A stretch of DNA of 64,000 nucleotides from the NCBI RefSeq assembly GCF_026559675.1, contig NZ_CP092891.1:186001-250000 (forward strand), in the 5' to 3' direction. The DNA is from Microbacterium oxydans (GTDB lineage: Bacteria > Actinomycetota > Actinomycetes > Actinomycetales > Microbacteriaceae). A model generated the notes under the pieces. It did not search any database. It was not told the DNA's origin and saw nothing but the letters and a program-made list of their open reading frames with translations. Positions 36,708 through 46,701 of the stretch are shown piece after piece. Position numbers and translations under genes: made by a program. Within the stretch, counting starts at the first letter, position 1, and every line of letters begins with the position of its first letter.

Positions 36708-37670
36708 GTGGCTCTGTCCATCCTTCGGCGGGTGGCGATCAGCATCGCGATGCTGATCGCCACCTCGCTTCTCGTCTTCATGGTCCTCCGGCTCCTGCCG
36801 GGCGACCCCGTCATCACCCGCCTCGGCTCGATCCCGGGCGTGGATGCCGAGATGCTCCAGCGCCTCCGCGAGGAGGCCGGCCTCGACGCCCCCATCATCG
36901 AGCAGTACTTCCGCTGGATCGGCGGCGTCTTCACCGGCGACTTCGGACAGTCGTACTTCAACCAGTACTCGGTGTCCGAGCTCATCGCGCAGCGGCTTCC
37001 CGCCACGCTCGAGCTCACGCTGATCGGCATCCTGCTCGCCGTGGTCATCGCGACGCCCGCCGCCGTGATCGCCTCCCTGCGTCCGCTCGGCATCGTCGAC
37101 CGCATCCTCACCGCGGTCTCCACCGCCGGCATGGCGCTGCCGCAGTTCCTGATCGGCATCGTGCTGATCGTGATCTTCGCCGTGCAGCTCAAGGTGCTCC
37201 CCGCACGCGGATACACCCCGTTCAGCGAGGACCCGGGCGACAACCTCGTGCGGATGATCCTCCCCGCCTTCACCCTCGCCTTCGCCGCCGCGCCGCTGCT
37301 CATGCGGTTCCTGCGGGCGTCGATGGTCGAGGTGCTCGACGCCCCGTACATCCGCACCGCCCGCGGCAAGGGCCAGTCGGCGAGCGGCGTCGTGATCGGC
37401 CACGCGCTGCGCAACGCGCTGATCCCCGGGCTCACGATGCTCGGCCTCATCGTCGGCTACACGCTCGGCGGCGTCGTCATCGTGGAGTACGTGTTCGGCG
37501 TCCCCGGGCTCGGCTCGCTCGCGATCGATGCGGTCTTCAAGCGCGACTACGCGGTGCTGCAGTCGGTCGTGCTGCTGATCTCCGCGATGTTCATCCTCAC
37601 GACGCTCATCGTCGACCTCCTCTACGGCGTGCTCGATCCGCGTCTTCGTGCAAGGAGCAGCCGTGGCTGA
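36708..37670 (+). CDS. ABC importer permease, DppB/OppB type
   Basis: 320 residues from GTG 36708, one base after the SBP stop. Six membrane helices. The N-terminal LLVFMVLRLLPGDPVITRLG is typical of DppB permeases, and a binding-protein-dependent transport motif is seen near 215-240. The stop overlaps the next permease gene by 8 bp. Confidence 0.94.
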   Translation: MALSILRRVAISIAMLIATSLLVFMVLRLLPGDPVITRLGSIPGVDAEMLQRLREEAGLDAPIIEQYFRWIGGVFTGDFGQSYFNQYSVSELIAQRLPATLELTLIGILLAVVIATPAAVIASLRPLGIVDRILTAVSTAGMALPQFLIGIVLIVIFAVQLKVLPARGYTPFSEDPGDNLVRMILPAFTLAFAAAPLLMRFLRASMVEVLDAPYIRTARGKGQSASGVVIGHALRNALIPGLTMLGLIVGYTLGGVVIVEYVFGVPGLGSLAIDAVFKRDYAVLQSVVLLISAMFILTTLIVDLLYGVLDPRLRARSSRG

Positions 37671-38507
37671 CACCCTCACCCTCGCCCTGCGCTCCGCCCG
37701 TCCGCGTCGCCGGGTCGCCCTCGCCTCGTGGATCCCGCTCGGTCTCCTCGCCGTGATCGTGCTGGCCTGCGTGCTCGCGCCGCTCATCGCGCCGTACGAT
37801 CCGTCGGCGCAGTCGCCCGACCGGTTCGCCGCGCCCTCGCTCGCGCACCTGTTCGGCACCGACGAGCTCGGCCGCGACCTCTTCAGCCGCGTGCTCTACG
37901 GCGGACAGCTGACGATCTTCATCGCCGGAGGCGCCACCCTGGTCGCCATGGTGCTCGGCATCGCGTGGGGGATGGCGGCGGCGTTCGCGCGCGGCATCCT
38001 CGACGAGATCCTGATGCGTCTCGCCGACACCGTGATGGCGATCCCGCAGATCCTGTTCGCCCTGGTCTTCATCTCGGCGTTCGGGGCCGATCCGGTCAAG
38101 TTGGCCGTGATCATCGGTATCCTGCTCACCCCGACGACCGCGCGACTCGTGCGCTCCTCGGTGCTGAGCGAGCTGCAGGAGGACTACTTCACGGCCGCGG
38201 TGGCCTTCGGGTCGAGGCGCAGCCGCCTGCTGTTCGCCGAGGTGCTGCCGAACGCCCGCGGGCCGATCGTGGTGCAGGCGGCCATCAACGCCGCCAATGC
38301 CATCCTGCTCGAGGCCTCGATGAGCTTCGTCGGGCTGGGCATCGCGCCGCCCGAGGCGACCTGGGGCACCCTCGTGCAGCAGGGCTACCAGAAGATGTAC
38401 CAGTCGATCGGCTACGTGCTGTTCCCCGCACTGTTCATCTTCGTCACCATCTGGCTGCTCAACGTGCTCGCCGATCAGTTCGGCGGCGATCGGAAGGGGA
38501 AGGGCCG

Positions 38508-38511
<4 letters not shown>
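37663..38511 (+). CDS. ABC importer permease, DppC/OppC type
   Basis: 282 residues from GTG 37663 (AAGGAG 6 nt upstream). The N-terminal OppC-type segment (LAPLIAPYDPSAQSPDRFA) is followed by LFGTDELGRDLFSRVLYGG and five further helices. Loop motif EVLPNARGPIVVQAAINAANAI. It pairs with the preceding permease; its stop overlaps the ATPase start as ATGA. Confidence 0.94.
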
Positions 38512-40258
<1,747 letters not shown>

Positions 40259-40262
<4 letters not shown>

Positions 40263-41641
40263 TGACGAGCACGGCGATCGGCGATCGCATCCGCATCCCC
40301 CGCACCCGGGCGCGCATCGGCGTGGCCCGGCGCGACATCACGCCGCCCGTCGGCATCCGTGCGAAGAACTGGGGTCCCGCCGACTGGGAGCGCTCCGAGG
40401 GGGCGCACCGTCCGTTCGAGCTCACCGCGCTCGCCGTCATCGGGGGCGACGATCGTCCGCGCGTGCTGCTCGCGGTCGACGGAACCTGGTGGCGTCGCGT
40501 GGCCGACGAGCGGAGCGTGCGCGGGGCGATCCTCGACGGCCTCGGGCTCCAGCCCGACCAGCTGATGCTCTCGCTCTCGCACACCCATGCCGGTGCGGTG
40601 CTCTGCGCGGCCGACGCGCACCTGCCGGGCGGGGAGCTGATCCCGGGGTACCTCGAAGCGCTCGCCGCGGCGGGCATCGCGGCAGGACGCGAGGCACTGG
40701 ACGGCGCGGTTCCCGGACTCATCGAGTGGACGACCGGCACCTGCACTCTGGCCGCCGACCGCGAGCTCGATGTCGACGGCCGACCGCTGGTGGGCTACAA
40801 CCCCGCGGGAGCGGCCGATGACACGGTGACGGTCGGGCGCCTCAGCGTCGACGGCGCGGTGCGCGGCACGATCGTCAACTACGCGTGCCACCCGACCACG
40901 CTCGCCTGGCAGAACCGCGAGGTGTCGCCGGACTACGTCGGCGCCATGCGCGAGATCGTCGAGGCCGCCACCGAGGCGCCGTGCCTGTTCGTGCAGGGGG
41001 CCTCGGGGGAGCTGGCCCCGCGTGAGCAGTACACCGGCGATGTCGCGGTGGCGGACCGTCACGGACGCTCGCTCGGCCATGCGGTGCTCGCGGCGCTGGA
41101 CGCGCTGCCGGTCCCGGGGGAGGAGTTGACGCTCGAGGGCGTCGTCGAGTCCGGTGCGCCGCTCGCGATCTGGGCCGGACGCGCAGCCGCCGGCGGGGAG
41201 GGCGCGGCGGGTTCCGTGACGCGCGTCGAGCTGCCCCTGCGCGACCTGCCGACGCTCGACGAGCTCGCCGAGGAGTGGAAGGACATCGACCCGCGCTCCC
41301 GCGAGGAGCGCCTCGGTCGTGCGCGCAACCTGCGTGACGGGTACATCGACGGCCCGACCGTGCAGCATCCGGTGTGGGCCTGGCGTCTGGGCGATGCCGT
41401 GATCGTCGGGCATCCCGGCGAGGCGTACTCGCGGCTGCAGACCACGTTGCGGGCGCGCTTCCCGGAGACGCCGATCGTCGTGATGAACCTCACGAACGGC
41501 CCCGGCTTCGTGTATCTGCCGACGCGCGACGCCTACGAGCGCGGGGCCTACCAGGCCTGGCAGACCCCGCTCGCGCCCGGAGCGCTCGACCTGCTCGAGG
41601 AGCACGCCGTCGTGGTCGTCGCGGCCCTGCTCGACCGCTGA
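40259..41641 (+). CDS. Neutral/alkaline ceramidase-like hydrolase (N-terminal domain only)
   Basis: 460 residues (ATG 40259 overlaps the ATPase stop; ATG 40262 is equally possible). It matches the catalytic domain of neutral ceramidases: GVARRDITPPVG near 20-31, LSLSHTHAGAVL (zinc-binding His, about 102-113), NYACHPTTL (about 207-215) and FVQGASGELAPRE. The C-terminal immunoglobulin-like domain of true ceramidases is missing and there is no signal peptide, so it is cytoplasmic. Proteins like this in catabolic operons are probably amidases or esterases of a modified sugar; true substrate unknown. Confidence 0.82.
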
Positions 41642-41658
41642 TCGCGCCCCGACTACAC

Positions 41659-41670
41659 TTGCTATAGCAA
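41659..41670. promoter_or_regulatory. GntR operator before the SDR-enolase-SDR operon
   Basis: TTGCTATAGCAA is a perfect 12-bp palindrome, 24 bp before the SDR start and just after the hydrolase stop. Its TGC-TATAGC half can serve as an extended -10, giving an internal promoter; GAGGAG follows as the ribosome-binding site. Confidence 0.75.
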
Positions 41671-41694
41671 ATCTCGCCGACCCTGAGGAGAGCC

Positions 41695-42450
41695 ATGACC
41701 GCCCCCGTCGCCATCGTCACCGGAGGATCCGCCGGCATCGGCTGGGAGATCGGCCAGCGCCTCGCGGCGGACGGGTATCTCGTCGTCGCGGCCGACCGCG
41801 TGCCCGGTCTCACGGCGCAGGAGAACCCCGCCGGCATCCTGTGGCGCGAGCTCGACGTGACCGACCATGCCGGTGTCGACCGGGTGTTCGGCGAGATCGA
41901 GGCCGAGCTCGGCCCGATCGAGGTGCTCGTCAACAATGCCGGCATCCAGCGCCACCGCGGCATCGAAGACCTCAGCTGGGACGAATGGGCTGCGGTGGTC
42001 GACGTCAACCTGCACGGCGTCTTCTCGGCGCTGCAGGCCGCAGGCAAGCGGATGCTGGAGCGCGGCGAGGGCCGCATCGTCAACATCTCGTCCATCTCGT
42101 CGCGCGGCTCGGCGGGACGCGCGCCCTACGCCACGACCAAGGCCGCGGTGATCGGGCTGACCTCGACCGCGGGTGCCGAGTGGGCCTCGCGCGGTGTGCG
42201 GGTCAACGCCGTCGCCCCCGGCTACGTCGACACCGGGGTGTTCCGTCAGGGTGTCGAGGCGGGCACGCTCAGCCTCGACACGATCCTGTCGCGCATCCCG
42301 GCGAAGCGCCTGGCCGAGGCGAGCGAGATCGCCGCGGCGGTCAGCTTCCTCGTCTCCGACCAGTCGCGCTACATGAACGGCCAGACGCTCTACGTCGACG
42401 GCGGCTTCATGGTCGACTACGGCGTGCCGCTGGCGAAGAAGCCCGAATGA
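41695..42450 (+). CDS. SDR-family sugar (acid) dehydrogenase
   Basis: 251 residues. TGGSAGIG (9-16), NNAG (80-83), Ser in INISSISS-like strand (about 131-136) and Y145/K149 in APYATTK. The tail YMNGQTLYVDGGFMVDYGV is typical of the glucose/fucose dehydrogenase-like SDRs. ATG 41695 follows GAGGAG. The stop overlaps the enolase-family start (ATGA). In acid-sugar pathways such an SDR oxidises the sugar or the 2-keto-3-deoxy acid; this assignment is inference. Confidence 0.9.
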   Translation: MTAPVAIVTGGSAGIGWEIGQRLAADGYLVVAADRVPGLTAQENPAGILWRELDVTDHAGVDRVFGEIEAELGPIEVLVNNAGIQRHRGIEDLSWDEWAAVVDVNLHGVFSALQAAGKRMLERGEGRIVNISSISSRGSAGRAPYATTKAAVIGLTSTAGAEWASRGVRVNAVAPGYVDTGVFRQGVEAGTLSLDTILSRIPAKRLAEASEIAAAVSFLVSDQSRYMNGQTLYVDGGFMVDYGVPLAKKPE

Positions 42451-43523
42451 GCACGATCGCCCGCATCGACACGGCCACGGCTGTGCTGCCGCTTCCGGCG
42501 CCCCTGCAGCTGGGCGCGATGACAGTGACGCGTCGCGAGTACAGCGCGGTGCGGGCGACCGCTGACGACGGCACGACCGGGGTGGCCTACTGCCTCTCGC
42601 GCGAGGCGCCGATGGCCGAGATCGTCGAGCGGCTCGTCGCAACGCACGCGGTGGGGGCGGATGCCGACGACCCCGCTGCGACGTGGGAGCGGATGCTGCG
42701 CGGCAGTGCCATCGTCGGACGGGTGGGTCTGGTGCGGCGGGCGATCGGCCTGGTTGACATCGCCCTGTGGGACATCGCGGCGCGGCGTGCGGGTGTGCCG
42801 CTGTGGTCGCTGCTCGGCACCGGCGATGCTCCCCGTGAGTCGATGCTGGTCGCCGCCTACCCCTCGCCGTCGCGCACCCCGCGCGAGGTCGCCGACGAGG
42901 TGCTGGCACAGGCGGACGGTTGGACGAACGTGAAGATCTCCCGCTCGCCCGACCCCGCCTACATGCGAGAGCTCATCGCGACCCTGAACGCGGAACTCCC
43001 CGCCGACACGGGACTCGTGGTCGACGTCGGCTTCGGCTGGCCTGACGCGGACGCCGCCTTGGCCGAGATCGCGCAGTGGGGCGATCCGCAGCTCGCCTGG
43101 CTCGAGGACCCCCTGCTCCCCGAGGACGCCGCGGGCGTCGCCCGCATCCGTCGCGAATCGGGGCTGACCGTCTCGGTCGGCGATGAGGTGACCGACCCCG
43201 CCGTGCTGAAGGCGCTGGTCGAGGTCGGCGGCGTCGACGTGCTGCGCCTCGACGTCGTCGCGATCGGCGGTGTGACCCCTGCCCGCGAGATGATCGCGTG
43301 GGCCGTGGAGCGCGGCGTGCCGGTGTCGGGGCACGTCTATCCTGAGGTCACCGCGCACCTGGGCATCGGCGTCGAGACCTTCGCGCGCGGCATCAACCCG
43401 TACGACCCGGCGCCCTCGTTCATCCTCGGCGGTCCGTCGTTCGAGGGGCGGGTGCACCCGACGGATGCCGTAGGCCTCGGCTTCGACCTCGACCCCGCCG
43501 TCTTCCGATTCGAGAGGGACTGA
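42447..43523 (+). CDS. Mandelate racemase/enolase-superfamily sugar-acid dehydratase
   Basis: 358 residues. N-terminal capping domain (about 1-130) and a barrel with metal ligands D193 (VVDVGFGW), E220 (WLEDP) and D246 (VGDEV). A catalytic His (H296, SGHVYPE) fits the mandelate-racemase subgroup. The usual KxK base motif reads K163-I-S165, so the second Lys is missing. Members dehydrate acid sugars such as fuconate, rhamnonate or galactarate to 2-keto-3-deoxy acids. Lies between two SDR genes; the next gene starts one base after its stop. Confidence 0.88.
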   Translation: MSTIARIDTATAVLPLPAPLQLGAMTVTRREYSAVRATADDGTTGVAYCLSREAPMAEIVERLVATHAVGADADDPAATWERMLRGSAIVGRVGLVRRAIGLVDIALWDIAARRAGVPLWSLLGTGDAPRESMLVAAYPSPSRTPREVADEVLAQADGWTNVKISRSPDPAYMRELIATLNAELPADTGLVVDVGFGWPDADAALAEIAQWGDPQLAWLEDPLLPEDAAGVARIRRESGLTVSVGDEVTDPAVLKALVEVGGVDVLRLDVVAIGGVTPAREMIAWAVERGVPVSGHVYPEVTAHLGIGVETFARGINPYDPAPSFILGGPSFEGRVHPTDAVGLGFDLDPAVFRFERD

Positions 43524-43524
43524 G

Positions 43525-44370
43525 ATGACAGACTCCCCGCGCAGCGTCGTCACGAACCGCAGCGTCGTCACGAACCGCAGTGTCGTCACGAACCGCAGTG
43601 TCGTCGTGACCGGCAGCGGCAAGGGCATCGGCCGAGCCATCGCGGAGCGCCTGACCGCCGACGGCTGGATCGTGGTCGGGCTCGAGCGCTCGCCGGGGTC
43701 CGGCACGGTCGAAGAGGGCATCGTGGCGGAGGTCGTGCTCGGCGACGCCGCCGACCGCGCGACGCATGAGCGCGCCGCCGCAGCCGCCCGCGCCCGGGCG
43801 CCTCTCGCCGGCTGGGTGAACAACGCCGGCATCACGAAGCGCACGCCGCTGCACGACCTTGACGAGGACACCGTGCGCGAGATCCTCGGCATCAACGGCT
43901 TCGGATACATCTGGGGCTGCTCGACCGCGGTCTCGGCCTTCGTGGATCAGGGCGTCGCGGGGGCGATCGTGAACATCGGCTCGATCCACGGCCGCGCGTC
44001 CTTCACTGATCACGCGGCCTACGAGTTCACGAAGGGCGGCATCGACGCGCTGACCCGCAGCGTCGCCGTGACTTACGGCGGACTCGGCATCCGCGCCAAC
44101 ACCGTCGCGCCGGGCGGCGTGCGCACCCCGCACCTCGAAGCCCAGATCGCGCGGGCCGCCGACCCGGCCGCCGAGGAGCGCGCACTCGCCGAGGGACCGC
44201 CCATGGGGCGCATCGCCCGTGCCGAGGAGGTCGCGGCCGTCACGGCGTTCCTGCTCTCCGACGAGGCTCCGTATCTCTCGGGGCAGTCCATCGCGGTCGA
44301 CGGCGCCTGGACGGCATCCTTCGGCGACATCGCGGTCGACCACGCGCTGCGGGAACGGTTCGGGGCCTGA
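43525..44370 (+). CDS. SDR-family dehydrogenase with repeated N-terminus
   Basis: 281 residues. SDR core: TGSGKGIG (29-36), NNAG (99-102), INGFGYIWG, Ser in NIGSIHG and Y166/K170 in AYEFTK. Its N-terminus is built from an 18-bp unit repeated about four times (RSVVTN three times, the fourth becoming strand beta-1, RSVVVTG), adding about 18 residues. It ends VDHALRERFGA; the last codons and 12 bases beyond the stop recur at 45653-45713. Likely a 2-keto-3-deoxy sugar acid or hydroxyacid dehydrogenase of the same pathway. Confidence 0.88.
   Translation: MTDSPRSVVTNRSVVTNRSVVTNRSVVVTGSGKGIGRAIAERLTADGWIVVGLERSPGSGTVEEGIVAEVVLGDAADRATHERAAAAARARAPLAGWVNNAGITKRTPLHDLDEDTVREILGINGFGYIWGCSTAVSAFVDQGVAGAIVNIGSIHGRASFTDHAAYEFTKGGIDALTRSVAVTYGGLGIRANTVAPGGVRTPHLEAQIARAADPAAEERALAEGPPMGRIARAEEVAAVTAFLLSDEAPYLSGQSIAVDGAWTASFGDIAVDHALRERFGA
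43540..43611 (+). repeat. Four 18-bp tandem repeats in SDR 5' end
   Basis: Units at 43540-43557, 43558-43575, 43576-43593 and 43594-43611. Units 1 and 2 are identical, unit 3 has one change and unit 4 diverges toward the SDR beta-1 strand. In-frame, so copy-number changes would lengthen or shorten the protein by six residues. Confidence 0.9.
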
Positions 44371-44382
44371 CGGTCGGGCAGC
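44322..44382 (+). repeat. Direct repeat A flanking the toxin-antitoxin module
   Basis: 61 bp covering the last 15 sense codons and stop of the SDR gene plus 12 bp downstream. It matches 45653-45713 with three mismatches. Confidence 0.9.
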
Positions 44383-44436
44383 AAGAGGGACCGAGGCGAT
44401 GGAGAGGTCCGTCACGGGTGACCTCGACGATCTTCC

Positions 44437-45009
44437 TCAGAGGAGAGATCGCACGACCGCATGAGCACCTGTCATGGCGTAGCGATCGCGAAGCTCGTCG
44501 AGCAGCGCGCCGGGAGTCGTGTTGCGTCGTGTCGACAGCTGCAGGAGGGACCGAGCCCCCGCATGTGGATGTGCTGCGACCGTGTTCGCCGCGAATTCTG
44601 CGGGGTTGAGCGTCTCGATATTGGCGTCGCGGAGAGCTCGCGACGTCCGGAATCCGGCTCGCTCGTCGTCCGTCACGATGGCGTCCGCCTTCCCGATGAT
44701 CGCGGCGTGCGCGACATGTCCGTCGTCGCGATCCTCGAGCTGATAGTCGTACGCCCTGTTCTTCGGTGCCGTGATGGTCGACCCCGGGAAGGCTTTCGTC
44801 ATCTCCTCGAACAGGTGGGCGCGAGCGTGATCGCTGTCGCCGGGATCGACGCCCCGCCGGTCATCGATCCGCGCGAGGACGTAGTCGAGTTCGAACAGGA
44901 TCCCCGTGCCCCATAGGGGTGCGTATGCTCTCTCTGCCGCGAGCTGGAGCAGGAAATCACGCTGAAGGCCAGGCACGAGGGCGCAGGTGTCGAGGACGGC
45001 CGTGTACAC
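44437..45009 (-). CDS. PIN-domain toxin (VapC-like ribonuclease)
   Basis: 190 residues from GTG 45009. Acidic PIN residues: D7 in VLDTCAL, E40 in ILFELDY, D96 in EDRDDGHVAHAA and D114/D115 in IVTDDERAGF. It should be a Mg-dependent RNase. The start is uncertain: the antitoxin stops at 45050 and no good Shine-Dalgarno precedes GTG 45009 (CTG 45027 is possible), so translation may depend on coupling. A ~60-residue tail beyond the PIN core (LSTRRNTTPGALLDELRDRY) is unusual for classical VapC. Codon use is less GC-rich than in neighbouring genes. Confidence 0.82.
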   Translation of the reverse strand: MYTAVLDTCALVPGLQRDFLLQLAAERAYAPLWGTGILFELDYVLARIDDRRGVDPGDSDHARAHLFEEMTKAFPGSTITAPKNRAYDYQLEDRDDGHVAHAAIIGKADAIVTDDERAGFRTSRALRDANIETLNPAEFAANTVAAHPHAGARSLLQLSTRRNTTPGALLDELRDRYAMTGAHAVVRSLL

Positions 45010-45049
45010 CCGATGAGTGTTCCACAGCCGCTGCGCGTCTATCGCTGCG

Positions 45050-45559
45050 TCAGCGAGCTTTGCGGGCTTCTGTGAGCAATTCCGAGATGTCGTCGACGTC
45101 TGCGTCGCTGTACCGGGCGGAACTCTCCGCGATGAAAGCACGGCGACGCGACTGAATCTCATCCCGGTATGCCAGGACGTCGGAGAGGTAGAGCTTCCGC
45201 CTCACCGTTCCGGGGACGTGTGCAGGGAGTTCGCCGGCCTCGATCAGCTGCACGACGGTGGGCCGACTGATACCGAGGATCTCGCCGGCCTGCTGAGTCG
45301 TGAGCTCCTGATCACGAGCGGAGATGCTGACGGACTGACCGTGACTCAACGCAGCTGCTGCTTGTCTGAGGACGGCGTAGAGCTGTTCACTGAGCTCGAC
45401 ACGGTCATGTTCGCCCGCACCGCTGAGGAAGAAGCTCGGCTCCGGTGCTCCGCCGCGGCGCGCCTCGTGCGCTTCCATGAAGCTGAGCAGCGTGGCGATC
45501 TGATCCGCCTGTTCGGGTACCGGGGAAACGGTCGTGTCCTGCGCGCGTGATGCAGCCAT
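45050..45559 (-). CDS. Antitoxin with excisionase-type helix-turn-helix
   Basis: 169 residues from ATG 45559, with GAGGAG upstream. The first ~80 residues are hydrophilic and helical. An Xis/MerR-like winged helix follows at about 86-130 (LTTQQAGEILGISRPTVVQLIEAGELP, in which T88-P112 is the DNA-binding unit, then RKLYLSDVLAYRDE). The acidic C-terminus (SDADVDDISELLTEARKAR) is likely the toxin-neutralising part. Promoter-proximal position and DNA-binding domain suggest autoregulation. Such HTH-PIN pairs are common in actinobacteria. Confidence 0.82.
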   Translation of the reverse strand: MAASRAQDTTVSPVPEQADQIATLLSFMEAHEARRGGAPEPSFFLSGAGEHDRVELSEQLYAVLRQAAAALSHGQSVSISARDQELTTQQAGEILGISRPTVVQLIEAGELPAHVPGTVRRKLYLSDVLAYRDEIQSRRRAFIAESSARYSDADVDDISELLTEARKAR

Positions 45560-45652
45560 GAACTTCTCCTCGGCCCGCCGGCTTGATGTGAACGGGACGT
45601 TTACAGGTTATCGCTGAAACGAAAGAAACGAAAGATGCGTAAGAAACGAAGG

Positions 45653-45713
45653 CGGCGACATCGCGGTCGACCCCGCCCTGCGGGAGCGGTTCGGGGCCTG
45701 ACGGTCGGGCAGC
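45653..45713 (+). repeat. Direct repeat B flanking the toxin-antitoxin module
   Basis: 58 of 61 bases match 44322-44382. It would encode the same SDR C-terminus (VDPALRERFGA and stop), but it is not preceded by the rest of an SDR gene. Short purine-rich GAAACGAAA-like repeats lie just before it (45614-45650). Confidence 0.9.
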
Positions 45714-45725
45714 CGCAGGCCGTCG

Positions 45726-46541
45726 TCAGCGGAGATACGCGTCCACGAGCAGCGCACCGCGGATGACGCGCAGCTCGTCGAGGATGCGCCTCAGGCTCTT
45801 CGCGCTCACCGAGGACAGCGCGAGGTCGTGCGGACCGAGAGGTTCGAGCTTTCCGGTCCGGATGCGGATGACCTCCCAGCCCGCGGCGCGGAGGGCGCGG
45901 TCCTTGCGCAGGTCGGCGTCCTGCCGCTTGCCGACGTGCTCCAGACCGTGGCGCCCGACGGTGTCGTACTCGAGCGCGACGCGCAGCTCCGGGGGCACGA
46001 TGTCGGGCCAGACCTCGGTGTGACGGAAGAACGGGCGCGAGACCTTCACGGCGTTCACGGCCGGGTCGAACTCGATCAGGCTCTCGAGTTCCGCCCGCAG
46101 GCGTCCCTCCGCGGCGGAGGCAGGGCGCGGTGCGCACGCGCTCTCGAACGCAGTCCCCGCGGGCAGGTCGGGCGTCTTCGTGCAGATCGCGGGCGCCGGG
46201 CGACGGGGCTTGCGGGGCAGGGCGCGGGCTTCGCCGAGCACGACCGGCTGCGGGCGGGCGAGCGCGGAGCACTCCGGGCACCAGGCGGAGCGGCGTCGCA
46301 CCTGTCCCGGACGCTCGCGCTGCTCTGCCGGGGTCGCGGCGAACCGGTGCCCGACCGCGCACTCCCAGCAGAGGAGCACATCGGCCGCGAGCGGGATCTG
46401 CGACAGGACGATGCCGTGGTTCAGCTCCGGATGGTACTGCCGAATCAGTTCCGGATACGCCGCCCACCCGGCACGGTAGGTGCCCACGTCATGTGGAACA
46501 GCGCGACCGCGGGAGAACTGCCGTCGCGCCCACCACTGCAT
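45726..46541 (-). CDS. Zinc-ribbon protein with Vsr/DUF559-like nuclease core
   Basis: 271 residues from ATG 46541 (GGAAG 5 nt upstream); GTG 46556 is an alternative. An N-terminal zinc-ribbon uses C58/C61 (CWEC) and C88/C91 (CPEC) around GHRF. The C-terminal domain (about 140-265) looks like a PD-(D/E)XK nuclease of the Vsr/DUF559 type: VWPDIV (D180), LEYDTVGRHG (E191, D193), K213 and a final GWEVIRIRTGKL strand. It may cut DNA in repair or defence; it is divergent from dinB. Function is inferred from fold only. Confidence 0.75.
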   Translation of the reverse strand: MQWWARRQFSRGRAVPHDVGTYRAGWAAYPELIRQYHPELNHGIVLSQIPLAADVLLCWECAVGHRFAATPAEQRERPGQVRRRSAWCPECSALARPQPVVLGEARALPRKPRRPAPAICTKTPDLPAGTAFESACAPRPASAAEGRLRAELESLIEFDPAVNAVKVSRPFFRHTEVWPDIVPPELRVALEYDTVGRHGLEHVGKRQDADLRKDRALRAAGWEVIRIRTGKLEPLGPHDLALSSVSAKSLRRILDELRVIRGALLVDAYLR

Positions 46542-46603
46542 CACCGCTTCCGGCACGCGCCGACCATACCCGCCGTCACAGACACCGCCTCGTGCCAGCT
46601 GAC

Positions 46604-46651
46604 ACCGATACCGATACCGATACCGGCACCGATACCGACGCCGATACCGCT
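46604..46651. repeat. Hexanucleotide tandem repeat (ACCGAT)n
   Basis: Eight consecutive 6-bp units, four of them exactly ACCGAT, the rest one or two bases off. Lies in the 160-bp divergent promoter region between the nuclease-like gene and dinB. Confidence 0.9.
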
Positions 46652-46701
46652 TCCGGTGTCCCCGGTCCGTGCGACGATCCGCACGTCGACGGGAGAACGG
46701 G

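Noticed and set aside
44322..45713. Prophage or ICE with att sites
   Set aside because: Only 1.3 kb lies between the repeats and no integrase, excisionase gene pair or structural gene is present; the HTH protein is better explained as an antitoxin.
46604..46651. Possible CRISPR-like array
   Set aside because: Units are 6 bp, contiguous and without spacers; it is a simple tandem repeat.
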